This document shows, in pieces, positions 1 through 8,799 of a stretch of 64,000 bases of DNA. Within the stretch, counting starts at the first letter, position 1, and every line of letters starts with the position of its first letter. The translations under genes and the position numbers were made by a program. A model generated the notes under the pieces. It did no database searches. It saw only the letters and a program-made list of their open reading frames with translations, and had not been told where the DNA came from. The DNA lies in contig NZ_JABWQX020000004.1 in the NCBI RefSeq assembly GCF_014268655.2, positions 75,330 to 139,329 on the forward strand, given 5' to 3'. Origin of the DNA: Pseudomonas marvdashtae (GTDB lineage: Bacteria > Pseudomonadota > Gammaproteobacteria > Pseudomonadales > Pseudomonadaceae).

Positions 1-1206
1 AGCATGGGCGGTACGCGATTCGTCGTCACGCTCAACGACAAACCCCTGGGCATGGACGTGCTGCCGGTCACGCCGCGCAAGCTGGCAGTGCTCAAGGCCG
101 TGGACGAAGTGCTGCGTCGTTCCCTGGGCAACAACGCCGACATTTCCGTCAAGTTCGTCAGCCCCGAGGACCTGCGGATTTTCAACGGCGGACTCAAGCT
201 CGATGAGTTGCCCCGCTCTTGGGCCCATTACGCCTTGACCCTTGAACCGGTAAACCCGCCGGTGCTGGTCACGCAGATCCAGATGGCACCGGGCGAATGG
301 CTGTACATCGCCTCGCTGCTGCCCGAACCCTATACCAGCCTCGAAGAACAGGACCTGCCCAAGCAACAGGTCGGTTTCATCGTGCTCACCAGTAGCTTGT
401 TGTTGCTGTTCATCGGCTTGCTGGTGCATTGGCAGAGCCGGCCGCTCAAGCGCTTGGCGCGGGCGGCGCGGGACATGTCCCTGGGCGCCGAAGTGGAGCC
501 CGTGGCCGAGGGCGGCGGCAGTGAAGTGGTGGAAGTGGGGCGCGCCTTCAACGCCATGCGCGAGCGCATCAGCCGCTACCTGACCGAGCGCAGCCAGTTG
601 TTCAGCGCGATTTCCCACGACTTGCGCACACCGATCACCCGGCTGCGACTGCGGGTGGAGCTGCTGGAGGACGAAAACCTGCAAGCCAAGTTCGGCCGTG
701 ACCTGGACGAGTTGGAGCTGCTGGTCAAGGGCGCGCTGCAATGCGTCAAGGACACCGATATCCATGAAAACATCGAGCCAGTGGACCTCAACCATGTGCT
801 CGATTGCCTGGTGGAGCCTTATCTCGCGCCCAACGGCAACGGCCGGGTTACACAGGATGGTCGGGCGCTGGCCCCGTATCCCGGCAAGCCGCTGGCCCTC
901 AAGCGTTGTATCGGCAACCTGATCGACAACGCCTTGAAATACGGGCAGAAGGCCCATCTGCACATCGACGACGACGAAACGGCGTTCGTCCTGCACGTTG
1001 ACGATGAAGGCCCGGGCGTGCCGGAGCAGCGCCTGGAGCAAGTCTTCGAGCCGCACTTTCGCTTGGCCGGGCAACAGCAGGGATATGGCCTGGGGCTGGG
1101 CATCGCACGCAATATTGCCCACAGCCATGGCGGCGAAGTGAGCCTGCAAAACCTGCGCGAGGGTGGGTTGCGGGTGACGTTGCAATTGCCGCGCAGCCAG
1201 GATTAG
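1..1206 (+). CDS. gtrS: Sensor histidine kinase GtrS/GltS, 5' end outside window
   Basis: Inner-membrane sensor kinase that in pseudomonads pairs with response regulator GltR to control glucose uptake. The reading frame is open from base 1, so the N-terminus lies upstream of the window and about 400 residues are visible. Counting from the ATG at position 4, a periplasmic stretch is followed by a membrane segment near residues 124-142, a HAMP linker, the H-box SHDLRTP with phospho-acceptor His205, an N-box (NLIDNALKYG) and glycine boxes DEGPGVP and GLGLGIA. The identity as GtrS rests on its position directly before the gts transport genes, as known in P. putida and P. aeruginosa; the kinase fold itself is certain. 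Confidence 0.88.
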   Translation, partial: SMGGTRFVVTLNDKPLGMDVLPVTPRKLAVLKAVDEVLRRSLGNNADISVKFVSPEDLRIFNGGLKLDELPRSWAHYALTLEPVNPPVLVTQIQMAPGEWLYIASLLPEPYTSLEEQDLPKQQVGFIVLTSSLLLLFIGLLVHWQSRPLKRLARAARDMSLGAEVEPVAEGGGSEVVEVGRAFNAMRERISRYLTERSQLFSAISHDLRTPITRLRLRVELLEDENLQAKFGRDLDELELLVKGALQCVKDTDIHENIEPVDLNHVLDCLVEPYLAPNGNGRVTQDGRALAPYPGKPLALKRCIGNLIDNALKYGQKAHLHIDDDETAFVLHVDDEGPGVPEQRLEQVFEPHFRLAGQQQGYGLGLGIARNIAHSHGGEVSLQNLREGGLRVTLQLPRSQD

Positions 1207-1260
1207 CCGGGCTGTGTCGACTGATCGTTCCTGCGCAGAGCGTGGGAACGTTCATTATCA

Positions 1261-1327
1261 ATGTCACGGATCGGTGACATAACTCGTCCCTTTCGTTACC
1301 TGTCGCTTGCCTTCCCTTGTTTAGACT
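1261..1327 (+). promoter_or_regulatory. Candidate activator-dependent promoter of the isomerase gene
   Basis: A perfect 7-bp inverted repeat (ATGTCAC at 1261-1267, GTGACAT at 1274-1280) is followed by CGTCCCTTTCGTTACCTG (1285-1302) and a -10-like TAGACT at 1322-1327. The same parts, in the same order and with the same 20-bp offset from the final G of ACCTG to the -10, occur before gtsA. No good -35 hexamer is present, which fits a promoter needing an activator. GltR is the obvious candidate (inference). Confidence 0.55.
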
Positions 1328-1338
1328 CCCCGGGTCAG

Positions 1339-1350
1339 AACAACAAAAAA
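1339..1350 (+). promoter_or_regulatory. A-rich Hfq/Crc-type motif before the isomerase start
   Basis: AACAACAAAAAA contains AANAANAA and lies 9 nt before the ATG at 1360. In Pseudomonas, Hfq with Crc binds such A-rich tracts to block translation of catabolic mRNAs. Assignment is by motif and position only. Confidence 0.5.
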
Positions 1351-1359
1351 GGGACCTCG

Positions 1360-2619
1360 ATGGATACCTTCCAACCGGCGTTCAGCAGTTGGCTGAATGC
1401 ACCTGCCCACCAGCAATGGCTCGCCGCCGAAGGCTTGCGCCTGTTGGCGTTCGCCAAGGCCTCGAAACTGCCCGACGGTTTCGGCAATCTGGATGAGCTG
1501 GGTCGCCTGCCGGCCAATGCGCGGGCCGAGACCATGAACACCGCGCGCATGACCCACAGCTTCGCCATGGCCCACATCCAGGGCCTGCCAGGGTTCGCCG
1601 AGCTGGTGGATCATGGCGTCCAGGCGCTTATGGGGCCGCTACGTGATGCGGAATATGGCGGCTGGTTTGCCACGACCCATCCCGATGAGGACGGCACCGG
1701 CAAAGCCGCTTACCTGCATGCATTCGTTGCCTTGGCCGCCAGCTCCGCGGTGGTGGCCCAGCGTCCCGGTGCCGAGGCATTGCTCAAGGAGGCGATACGG
1801 GTCATCGACGAGCATTTCTGGAGCGAAGAAGAGGGCGCCCTGCGCGAATCCTTCAACCGCGACTGGAGCGAGGAAGAAGCCTATCGCGGCGCCAACAGCA
1901 ACATGCACGCCACCGAAGCCTTTCTCGCCTTGGCCGATGCCACCGACGACCCGCGCTGGCTGGCCCGTGCGCTGCACATCGTCGAACGGGTGATCCATGT
2001 CCATGCCGCCGCCAACGACCACATGGTCGTGGAACATTTCGACCGCGACTGGCAACCGTTGCGTGAGTACAACCACGACAACCCAGCCGACGGTTTCCGC
2101 CCATATGGCACCACGCCGGGCCATGGTTTCGAATGGGCGCGGCTGCTGCTGCACCTTGAAGCCGCGCGGGTTCGGATCGGCATGCTGACGCCGGGCTGGC
2201 TGGTCCAGGATGCGCAAAAACTCTTCGAGCAAAACTGCCGCCATGGTTGGCAGATCGATGGTGCGCCGGGCATTGTCTACACCTTGGACTGGGACAACCG
2301 TGCCGTGGTCCGCCATCGCTTGCACTGGGTGCATGCCGAAGCGGCAGCGGCGGCCAGTGCCTTGCTCAAGCGCACCGACGAGGTCCAATACGAGACCTGG
2401 TACCGGCGCTTTTGGGAATTTTGTGACAAACATTTCATCGACCGCTGCAACGGCAGCTGGCACCACGAGCTCGACCCGCAAAACCGCCCCAGTGCCGACA
2501 TCTGGCCGGGCAAACCGGATCTTTATCACGCCTGGCAGGCGGTGCTGATACCTCGCCTCCCGCTGGCGCCCAGCATGGCGTCGGCCCTGGCACGGTTATC
2601 CGAGCCTGAGCCTGTGTAA
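1360..2619 (+). CDS. AGE-family sugar epimerase/isomerase (mannose isomerase-like)
   Basis: Predicted cytoplasmic alpha/alpha-barrel protein of 419 aa in the N-acylglucosamine 2-epimerase (AGE) family, which interconverts aldoses and ketoses or C2 epimers. The family's conserved His/Glu clusters are visible: NSNMHATEAF, TPGHGFEWAR and RLHWVHAEA. The ATG at 1360 is preferred over an in-frame ATG at 1261 because it follows GGGAC and the latter overlaps the promoter-like inverted repeat. The gene stands between gtrS and gtsA with its own promoter-like element that copies the one before gtsA, so it probably belongs to the glucose regulon and may convert mannose or fructose-type sugars. Substrate cannot be read from sequence. 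Confidence 0.82.
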   Translation: MDTFQPAFSSWLNAPAHQQWLAAEGLRLLAFAKASKLPDGFGNLDELGRLPANARAETMNTARMTHSFAMAHIQGLPGFAELVDHGVQALMGPLRDAEYGGWFATTHPDEDGTGKAAYLHAFVALAASSAVVAQRPGAEALLKEAIRVIDEHFWSEEEGALRESFNRDWSEEEAYRGANSNMHATEAFLALADATDDPRWLARALHIVERVIHVHAAANDHMVVEHFDRDWQPLREYNHDNPADGFRPYGTTPGHGFEWARLLLHLEAARVRIGMLTPGWLVQDAQKLFEQNCRHGWQIDGAPGIVYTLDWDNRAVVRHRLHWVHAEAAAAASALLKRTDEVQYETWYRRFWEFCDKHFIDRCNGSWHHELDPQNRPSADIWPGKPDLYHAWQAVLIPRLPLAPSMASALARLSEPEPV

Positions 2620-2621
2620 CC

Positions 2622-2680
2622 ATGTCGTGACATACACGCGTCCCTTCGTTACCTGCGAAGGGATATCCCCTGATTAGAAT
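2622..2680 (+). promoter_or_regulatory. Candidate activator-dependent promoter of gtsA
   Basis: ATGTC-GT-GACAT inverted repeat at 2622-2633, then CGTCCCTTCGTTACCTG ending at 2655 and a -10-like TAGAAT at 2675-2680. It mirrors the element at 1261-1327 in order and spacing. Likely a GltR-controlled promoter; inferred from duplication and context. Confidence 0.6.
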
Positions 2681-2712
2681 CCATGCAGCGCAAGCACCAG
2701 ACTTGCATGCAT

Positions 2713-2723
2713 AACAACAAGAA
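2713..2723 (+). promoter_or_regulatory. A-rich Hfq/Crc-type motif before gtsA
   Basis: AACAACAAGAA fits AANAANAA and directly overlaps the Shine-Dalgarno region (GAAAGG) of gtsA, whose ATG is at 2736. Translation block by Hfq/Crc when preferred carbon sources are present is the expected effect. Confidence 0.55.
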
Positions 2724-2735
2724 AGGTACTTCTAG

Positions 2736-4037
2736 ATGAATGCGATTTCTCGCCTCGCTACTGTCATTTCTCTTGCTTCCTTGCTTCCCGTCGCAGCATT
2801 CCCTGTCAGCGCCCTTGCCGCCGAATCGAAAGGTTCCGTGGAAGTCGTCCATTGGTGGACATCGGGTGGTGAGAAAGCCGCGGTCGATGTGCTCAAGGCC
2901 CAAGTAGAAAAAGACGGCTTTACCTGGAAGGACGGCGCTGTCGCCGGCGGTGGCGGCTCCACTGCCATGACCGTGCTCAAGAGCCGCGCCGTGGCCGGCA
3001 ACCCTCCGGGCGTAGCCCAGATCAAGGGTCCTGACATCCAGGAATGGGCGACTACCGGCCTGCTCGACACCGACGTCCTGAAAGATGTCGCCAAGGAAGA
3101 AAAGTGGGACAGCCTGCTCGACAAGAAAGTCTCGGACACCGTGAAGTACGAAGGTGACTACGTGGCCGTGCCGGTGAACATCCACCGCGTCAACTGGCTG
3201 TGGATCAACCCGGAAGTCTTCAAGAAAGCCGGCATCACCAAGAACCCGACCACCCTTGAAGAATTCTACGCAGCCGGTGACAAGCTCAAGGCCGCGGGCT
3301 TCATTCCCCTGGCCCACGGTGGCCAACCTTGGCAGGACAGCACCGTGTTCGAAGCCGTGGTGCTTTCGGTCATGGGTGCCGATGGCTACAAGAAGGCACT
3401 GGTCGACCTGGACAACAAGGCACTGACCGGTCCTGAAATGGTCAAGGCGCTGACCGAGCTGAAGAAAGTCGCGACCTACATGGACCCTGATGGCAAGGGC
3501 CAGGACTGGAACCTGGAAGCGGCCAAGGTCATCAATGGCAAGGCCGGCATGCAGATCATGGGTGACTGGGCCAAGAGTGAATGGACCGCCGCGAAGAAAG
3601 TCGCCGGCAAGGACTACGAATGCGTAGCCTTCCCGGGTACCGACAAGGCCTTCACCTACAACATCGACTCCCTGGCGGTGTTCAAGCAGAAAGACCAAGG
3701 CACCGCCGCCGGCCAGAAAGATATTGCCAAGGTCGTGCTGGGTGAAAACTTCCAGAAAGTCTTCAGCATCAACAAAGGCTCGATCCCGGTGCGCAACGAC
3801 ATGCTGGGCGACATGGCCAAGTACGGTTTCGACTCCTGCGCCCAGACCGCTGCCAAGGACTTCCTGGCGGACGCCAAGTCCGGCGGCCTGCAACCAAGCA
3901 TGGCGCACAACATGGCGACCACGCTGGCGGTACAGGGCGCGTTCTTTGACGTGGTGACGAACTACATCAACGACCCGAAAGCCGACCCTGCCGATGCCGC
4001 CAAGAAGCTTGGCGCAGCGGTTCAGTCGGCCAAGTAA
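2736..4037 (+). CDS. gtsA: Periplasmic glucose-binding protein of the Gts ABC transporter
   Basis: Extracellular solute-binding protein (433 aa) that captures glucose in the periplasm and delivers it to GtsBC. A Sec signal peptide is visible: charged start, hydrophobic stretch, and cleavage after ALA near residue 29, giving a mature start AESKGSVEV. The family-1 solute-binding fold is supported by the early [10 protein letters not shown] motif and the [21 protein letters not shown] region. The ATG follows GAAAGG. It heads the gtsABCD operon, has its own promoter-like element, and is separated from gtsB by a stem-loop that may favour higher expression of the binding protein than of the membrane parts. 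Confidence 0.93.
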   Translation: MNAISRLATVISLASLLPVAAFPVSALAAESKGSVEVVHWWTSGGEKAAVDVLKAQVEKDGFTWKDGAVAGGGGSTAMTVLKSRAVAGNPPGVAQIKGPDIQEWATTGLLDTDVLKDVAKEEKWDSLLDKKVSDTVKYEGDYVAVPVNIHRVNWLWINPEVFKKAGITKNPTTLEEFYAAGDKLKAAGFIPLAHGGQPWQDSTVFEAVVLSVMGADGYKKALVDLDNKALTGPEMVKALTELKKVATYMDPDGKGQDWNLEAAKVINGKAGMQIMGDWAKSEWTAAKKVAGKDYECVAFPGTDKAFTYNIDSLAVFKQKDQGTAAGQKDIAKVVLGENFQKVFSINKGSIPVRNDMLGDMAKYGFDSCAQTAAKDFLADAKSGGLQPSMAHNMATTLAVQGAFFDVVTNYINDPKADPADAAKKLGAAVQSAK

Positions 4038-4054
4038 AGCGGCTACAAGCGACG

Positions 4055-4088
4055 AGCTGCAAGCAGGCACTTTGCTGGGCTTGCAGCT
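4055..4088 (+). repeat. Intra-operon stem-loop between gtsA and gtsB
   Basis: Perfect 10-bp inverted repeat AGCTGCAAGC (4055-4064) and GCTTGCAGCT (4079-4088) with a 14-nt loop, no T-run. It probably protects the gtsA 3' end or dampens read-through. A related repeat lies at 42988-43052. Confidence 0.7.
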
Positions 4089-4130
4089 TGCAGCTGCCCT
4101 TAGTCCTTATTCTCTGTTTTGGATTTCCCC

Positions 4131-5039
4131 ATGAGTTCTGTTGCTGTATTCAGCAAGGCCTCGCCGTTCGATGCATTGCAGCGCTGGCTACCAAAACTGG
4201 TGCTGGCGCCGAGCATGTTCATCGTGCTGGTGGGCTTCTATGGCTACATCTTGTGGACGTTCGTCCTGTCGTTCACCACGTCGACTTTCCTGCCGACTTA
4301 CAAGTGGGCGGGCCTGGCGCAATACGCGCGGCTGTGGGACAACGACCGCTGGTGGGTAGCGAGCAAGAACCTCGCGGTCTTCGGCGGCATGTTCATCGGG
4401 ATCACCCTGGTGATTGGCGTGCTGCTGGCGGTGCTTCTTGACCAGCGTATCCGTCGCGAAGGCTTTATCCGCACCATTTACCTGTACCCGATGGCGCTCT
4501 CGATGATCGTCACCGGTACCGCTTGGAAGTGGTTGCTCAACCCGGGCATGGGCCTGGACAAATTGTTGCGCGACTGGGGTTGGGAAGGCTTCCGCCTGGA
4601 CTGGCTGATCGACCCTGATCGTGTGGTGTACTGCCTGGTGATCGCAGCGGTCTGGCAGGCCTCGGGCTTCATCATGGCGATGTTCCTGGCCGGCCTGCGG
4701 GGCGTCGATCAATCGATCATCCGCGCCGCGCAGATCGACGGCGCAAGCATGCCGCGCATCTACTGGAAAGTGGTGCTGCCAAGCCTGCGTCCGGTGTTCT
4801 TCAGCGCCGTAATGATCCTGGCGCACATCGCGATCAAGAGCTTCGACCTGGTAGCGGCCATGACAGCCGGTGGACCGGGTTACTCCTCGGACCTGCCAGC
4901 CATGTTCATGTATTCCTTCACATTCAGTCGCGGCCAGATGGGCATGGGCTCGGCCAGTGCCATCCTGATGCTCGGTGCGATTCTCGCCATCATCGTGCCT
5001 TATCTGTATTCCGAGCTGAGGGCCAAGCGTCATGACTAG
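4131..5039 (+). CDS. gtsB: Glucose ABC transporter permease GtsB
   Basis: Inner-membrane permease (302 aa, MalF-type) forming the glucose channel with GtsC. About six hydrophobic segments are visible, starting near residue 25 (LAPSMFIVLVGFYGYILW), and the cytoplasmic EAA-type loop IRAAQIDGAS...VVLPSLRP that docks on the ATPase lies in the last third. The ATG at 4131 is chosen over an upstream TTG; the Shine-Dalgarno sequence is weak. Its stop overlaps the gtsC start by 8 bp, so the two are translationally coupled. Confidence 0.92.
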   Translation: MSSVAVFSKASPFDALQRWLPKLVLAPSMFIVLVGFYGYILWTFVLSFTTSTFLPTYKWAGLAQYARLWDNDRWWVASKNLAVFGGMFIGITLVIGVLLAVLLDQRIRREGFIRTIYLYPMALSMIVTGTAWKWLLNPGMGLDKLLRDWGWEGFRLDWLIDPDRVVYCLVIAAVWQASGFIMAMFLAGLRGVDQSIIRAAQIDGASMPRIYWKVVLPSLRPVFFSAVMILAHIAIKSFDLVAAMTAGGPGYSSDLPAMFMYSFTFSRGQMGMGSASAILMLGAILAIIVPYLYSELRAKRHD

Positions 5040-5877
5040 TCTCGCTGCCAAACCCTCCATCAGCCTGAGCCGCATCGCGATCTACGCGGTGCTGATCGTC
5101 GCGGTATTGCTTTACCTGGTGCCGCTGGTGGTCATGCTGTTGACCAGCTTCAAGACTCCGGAAGACATCAGCACCGGCAACCTGTTGAGCTGGCCGACCG
5201 TGGTCAGTGGTATTGGCTGGGTCAAGGCCTGGGCCACGGTCAATGGCTATTTCTGGAACTCGATCAAGATCACCGTTCCGGCCGTGTTGATCTCCACCGC
5301 CATCGGCGCGCTGAATGGCTATGTGTTGTCGATGTGGCGTTTCCGTGGCTCGCAGCTGTTCTTCGGCCTGTTGCTGTTCGGTTGCTTCCTGCCGTTCCAG
5401 ACCGTGCTGCTGCCGGCCTCGTTCACCCTCGGCAAGATGGGCCTGGCCAGCACCACTACTGGCCTGGTGTTTGTCCACGTGGTCTACGGGCTGGCGTTTA
5501 CCACGCTGTTTTTCCGTAACTACTACGTGAGCATCCCGGACGCGCTGGTGAAGGCCGCACGCCTGGATGGTGCGGGCTTCTTCACGATCTTCCGCCGGAT
5601 CATCCTGCCGATGTCGACGCCAATCATCATGGTCTGCCTGATCTGGCAGTTCACCCAGATATGGAATGACTTCCTGTTTGGCGTGGTGTTCTCCAGCGGC
5701 GACTCCCAGCCCATTACGGTGGCGCTGAACAACCTGGTCAACACCAGCACCGGGGCCAAGGAATATAACGTGGATATGGCGGCGGCGATGATCGCCGGGT
5801 TGCCGACCCTGCTGGTCTATGTGATCGCAGGCAAGTATTTCGTGCGCGGCCTCACGGCCGGCGCGGTCAAGGGGTAA
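5032..5877 (+). CDS. gtsC: Glucose ABC transporter permease GtsC
   Basis: Second permease of the transporter (281 aa, MalG-type), with an N-terminal membrane anchor (residues 15-38) and about six membrane spans. The EAA loop VKAARLDGAGFFTIFRRIILP is clear near residues 175-195 and contacts GtsD. It overlaps gtsB by 8 bp and is followed 2 nt later by gtsD, so all four gts genes form one transcription unit. Confidence 0.92.
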   Translation: MTSLAAKPSISLSRIAIYAVLIVAVLLYLVPLVVMLLTSFKTPEDISTGNLLSWPTVVSGIGWVKAWATVNGYFWNSIKITVPAVLISTAIGALNGYVLSMWRFRGSQLFFGLLLFGCFLPFQTVLLPASFTLGKMGLASTTTGLVFVHVVYGLAFTTLFFRNYYVSIPDALVKAARLDGAGFFTIFRRIILPMSTPIIMVCLIWQFTQIWNDFLFGVVFSSGDSQPITVALNNLVNTSTGAKEYNVDMAAAMIAGLPTLLVYVIAGKYFVRGLTAGAVKG

Positions 5878-5879
5878 TC

Positions 5880-7040
5880 ATGGCTACGCTTGAACTTCGC
5901 AATGTAAACAAGACCTATGGCGCGGGCCTGCCCGACACCTTGAAAGACATCCAGTTGTCGATCAAGGAAGGTGAGTTCCTGATCCTGGTCGGCCCTTCGG
6001 GCTGCGGCAAATCCACACTGATGAACTGCATCGCCGGCCTCGAGACTATCACCGGCGGCGCGATCATGATCGGCGACCAGGATGTCAGCGGCATGAGCCC
6101 CAAGGATCGTGACATCGCCATGGTGTTCCAGTCCTACGCGCTGTATCCGACCATGAGCGTGCGCGAGAACATCGAGTTCGGCCTGAAGATTCGCAAGATG
6201 AAACAGGCGGACATCAACGAAGAAGTCGCGCGTGTTGCCAAGCTGTTGCAGATCGAACACCTGCTGAACCGCAAGCCCGGCCAGCTCTCCGGCGGCCAGC
6301 AGCAGCGCGTTGCCATGGGCCGGGCCCTGGCGCGGCGGCCGAAGATCTATCTGTTCGACGAACCGCTGTCCAACCTCGACGCCAAGCTGCGGGTCGAGAT
6401 GCGCACCGAAATGAAACTGATGCACCAGCGCCTGAAAACCACCACGGTCTACGTGACACACGACCAGATCGAAGCCATGACCCTGGGCGATAAGGTGGCG
6501 GTAATGAAGGACGGCATCATCCAGCAGTTCGGCACGCCAAAAGACATCTACAACAACCCGGCCAACCTGTTCGTGGCGAGTTTCATCGGTTCTCCACCGA
6601 TGAACTTCATTCCCCTGCGCCTGCAACGCAAGGACGGTCGCCTGCTGGCTTTGCTCGACAGCGGTCAGGCCCGTTGCGAGTTGCCGATGGGCATGCAAGA
6701 CGCCGGCCTCGAAGATCGCGAAGTGATCCTGGGCCTGCGCCCGGAGCAGATCGTGCTGGCCGGAAACGAGCCGAACGGTTTGCCGACCATTCGGGCAGAA
6801 GTCCAGGTCACCGAGCCCACCGGTCCGGACACCCTGGTGTTCGTCAACCTCAACGACACCAAGGTCTGCTGCCGCCTCGCACCGGACGTTGCGCCAGCGC
6901 CGGGCGAAACCCTGACGCTGCAATTCGACCCATCGAAAGTGCTGCTGTTCGACGCCAAGTCTGGCGAGCGCCTGGGCGTGGCCGGCCAGCCGCAAGCAGA
7001 AGCCCGAACCGACAATGTCGCGCAGTTCAAAGGCCGATGA
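5880..7040 (+). CDS. gtsD: Glucose ABC transporter ATPase GtsD
   Basis: ATP-hydrolysing subunit (386 aa, MalK/UgpC type) that powers GtsBC from the cytoplasm. Walker [10 protein letters not shown] with Lys44, signature [19 protein letters not shown], Walker [13 protein letters not shown] and the H-loop VTHDQ are all intact. The C-terminal third (from about residue 240) is the TOBE/OB regulatory domain found in this subgroup. It follows gtsC by only 2 nt. Confidence 0.93.
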   Translation: MATLELRNVNKTYGAGLPDTLKDIQLSIKEGEFLILVGPSGCGKSTLMNCIAGLETITGGAIMIGDQDVSGMSPKDRDIAMVFQSYALYPTMSVRENIEFGLKIRKMKQADINEEVARVAKLLQIEHLLNRKPGQLSGGQQQRVAMGRALARRPKIYLFDEPLSNLDAKLRVEMRTEMKLMHQRLKTTTVYVTHDQIEAMTLGDKVAVMKDGIIQQFGTPKDIYNNPANLFVASFIGSPPMNFIPLRLQRKDGRLLALLDSGQARCELPMGMQDAGLEDREVILGLRPEQIVLAGNEPNGLPTIRAEVQVTEPTGPDTLVFVNLNDTKVCCRLAPDVAPAPGETLTLQFDPSKVLLFDAKSGERLGVAGQPQAEARTDNVAQFKGR

Positions 7041-7053
7041 GTAATAGAAGACG

Positions 7054-7071
7054 GAGCGGGCTTGCTCGCTC
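7054..7071. repeat. Short REP-type hairpin
   Basis: GAGCGGGC-TT-GCTCGCTC hairpin between gtsD and oprB. The 16-mer GAGCGGGCTTGCTCGC recurs exactly at 63796-63811, so this is a dispersed element rather than a gene-specific terminator. Confidence 0.65.
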
Positions 7072-7143
7072 TCGACAGGAGTCTGCGGCGAGTGGGGGAC
7101 CTCCCGTCGCAATCGTTGTAAACCGCGTTAGATAAAAACAGTT

Positions 7144-7157
7144 AATAACAATAAAGA
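7144..7157 (+). promoter_or_regulatory. A-rich Hfq/Crc-type motif before oprB
   Basis: AATAACAATAAAGA includes AANAANAA and sits about 14 nt before the oprB ATG, overlapping the leader of the ribosome-binding region. Candidate catabolite-repression site. Confidence 0.5.
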
Positions 7158-7170
7158 CGAGGATGTAGGG

Positions 7171-8517
7171 ATGAAGAAGAAGAACAATGCCCAGCTTATC
7201 TGCCAGTTGTCAGCCGTTGCGGCGATGATGCTGGCCGGTAGCGCCCATGCGGCCGACGCGTTCAGCGCCGACTCGAAGTGGATGACGGGCGACTGGGGCG
7301 GTGAACGGACCAAGCTGATCGAGCAGGGTATCGACATCAAGGCTGACTTCGTCGGTGAGATGGGTGCCAACCTCGACGGCGGCTACAACGATGACAAGAC
7401 CGCGCGTTGGTCCCAACAGTTTGGCTTGGGCGTAGCCCTCGACCTGGAAAAACTGCTGGGCTGGAATGAAACGGAAGCCAAGATCCAATTCACTCGCCGT
7501 GATGGTCGCAACATCTCCAACGACCGTATCGGTGACCCGCGTGCCGGCACCCTCAGCTCCTCCCAGGAAGTCTGGGGTCGCGGGCAGACTACCCGTCTGA
7601 CCCAGTTGTGGATCAAGCAGAAATACTTCGACAGCAAGCTGGATGTCAAAGCCGGTTACTACGGCGTGGGCGAAGACTTCAACACCTTCCCTTGCGAGTT
7701 CCAGAACCTGGCCTTCTGCGGTTCCCAGGCAGGCAACTGGGCCACCGGCATCTGGTACAACTGGCCAATCATGCAGGCAGCGATCCGGTTCAAATACAAC
7801 ATTACGCCTGAGCTGTATGCGCAAATCGGCGCCTACAACCAGAACCCTTCGCAGTTGGAAAACAACAACCGCTACAAGCTCAGCGGCAGCGGCACCCAGG
7901 GCACCTTGATTCCGGTCGAATTGGTCTGGTCGCCGAAGATCAACAACTTGCCGGGCGAGTACCGTGTGGGTTACTACAAAAGCACCGCCAAGGCTGATGA
8001 CGTCCGCGAAGACGACAATGGCAATGACGCTGCGACCACCGGCAACGCTTACCGTAGCCACAGCAGCAAGGACGGCTACTGGTTCGTCCTGCAGCAGCAG
8101 CTCACCGCGCACAATGGTGACGCTACGCGCGGCCTGAACATCGCGGCCAACGCCACCTTCCATGACAAGGAAACCAACGTCGTCGACAATTACCAGTCGC
8201 TGATGTTTGTGTACAAGGGGCCGTTCGATGCGCGTCCTAAAGATGACGTCGGGATCGGTTTCTCGCGCATCCATGTCAACGAAGACGTGAAGAAAAACGC
8301 CGAGCTGACCAACGTTGCCAATGGTGTAAGCGACTACGACAATCCGCTGTTCTCGCCGTTGCGCAGCACTGAATACAACTATGAAATCAACTACGGCTTC
8401 CATGTCACCAACTGGCTGACCGTGCGTCCTAACTTGCAATACGTGACTCACCCAGGCGGTGTCAACGAAGTCGATGACGCGCTGGTGGCCGGTCTGAAAA
8501 TTCAGTCGGTGTTCTAA
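7171..8517 (+). CDS. oprB: Carbohydrate-selective outer-membrane porin OprB
   Basis: Outer-membrane beta-barrel (448 aa) that lets glucose and other sugars enter the periplasm for GtsA. Signal peptide MKKKNNAQLICQLSAVAAMM... ends at AHA near residue 28. The mature part starts with the OprB-typical segment WMTGDWGGERTKLIEQGIDI, has alternating amphipathic strands, and ends in a terminal aromatic residue (IQSVF) as needed for barrel assembly. Length is normal for the family. It follows the gts operon on the same strand and is closed by a strong terminator at 8556. Confidence 0.94.
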   Translation: MKKKNNAQLICQLSAVAAMMLAGSAHAADAFSADSKWMTGDWGGERTKLIEQGIDIKADFVGEMGANLDGGYNDDKTARWSQQFGLGVALDLEKLLGWNETEAKIQFTRRDGRNISNDRIGDPRAGTLSSSQEVWGRGQTTRLTQLWIKQKYFDSKLDVKAGYYGVGEDFNTFPCEFQNLAFCGSQAGNWATGIWYNWPIMQAAIRFKYNITPELYAQIGAYNQNPSQLENNNRYKLSGSGTQGTLIPVELVWSPKINNLPGEYRVGYYKSTAKADDVREDDNGNDAATTGNAYRSHSSKDGYWFVLQQQLTAHNGDATRGLNIAANATFHDKETNVVDNYQSLMFVYKGPFDARPKDDVGIGFSRIHVNEDVKKNAELTNVANGVSDYDNPLFSPLRSTEYNYEINYGFHVTNWLTVRPNLQYVTHPGGVNEVDDALVAGLKIQSVF

Positions 8518-8555
8518 CGCTGTTGCGATAAGCTCCTCTCTATGTGCGCATATTT

Positions 8556-8585
8556 GCGGACAGCCAAGGCTGTCCGCTTTTTTTT
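8556..8585 (+). terminator. Rho-independent terminator of the gts-oprB unit
   Basis: GCGGACAGCC-AA-GGCTGTCCGC perfect 10-bp stem (8556-8577) followed by eight T residues. Confidence 0.92.
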
Positions 8586-8615
8586 GCGGAGTGCGTTTGG
8601 TTGCGCGCAGAACCT

Positions 8616-8746
8616 GTGGCGAGGGAGCTTGCTCCCGCTGGGTTGCGAAGCGACCCGAAAGCCATTCACTGCGGTGCTTCAGCCAGACCGCATTTGTCCG
8701 GTTTACGACTGCTTCGCAGCCGAGCGGGAGCAAGCTCCCTCGCCAC
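8616..8746. repeat. REPIN (two inverted REP arms), type A
   Basis: Left arm starts GTGGCGAGGGAGCTTGCTCC; right arm is its inverted copy ending GAGCAAGCTCCCTCGCCAC. Each arm can fold alone and the two can pair. Same class as 59515-59643. No RAYT transposase gene is in the window. Confidence 0.85.
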
Positions 8747-8799
8747 AAAAGAAGAGTCGTACACAGTTGAGTATCGAATGATTTCCAGGACTGCGGCCC

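Noticed and set aside
2649..4070. Minus-strand ORF of 473 codons over gtsA
   Set aside because: Shadow of the GC-rich third codon positions of gtsA; no domain, no ribosome-binding site, low-complexity His/Val/Gly-rich translation.
7105..7117. Third copy of the gts-type promoter block before oprB
   Set aside because: CGTCGCAATCGTT partly matches CGTCCCTTTCGTT, but the distance to the -10-like sequence differs and the inverted repeat is missing.
8616..8746. Possible CRISPR-like repeats
   Set aside because: Inverted REP arms with no regular spacers and no cas genes; REPIN explains them.
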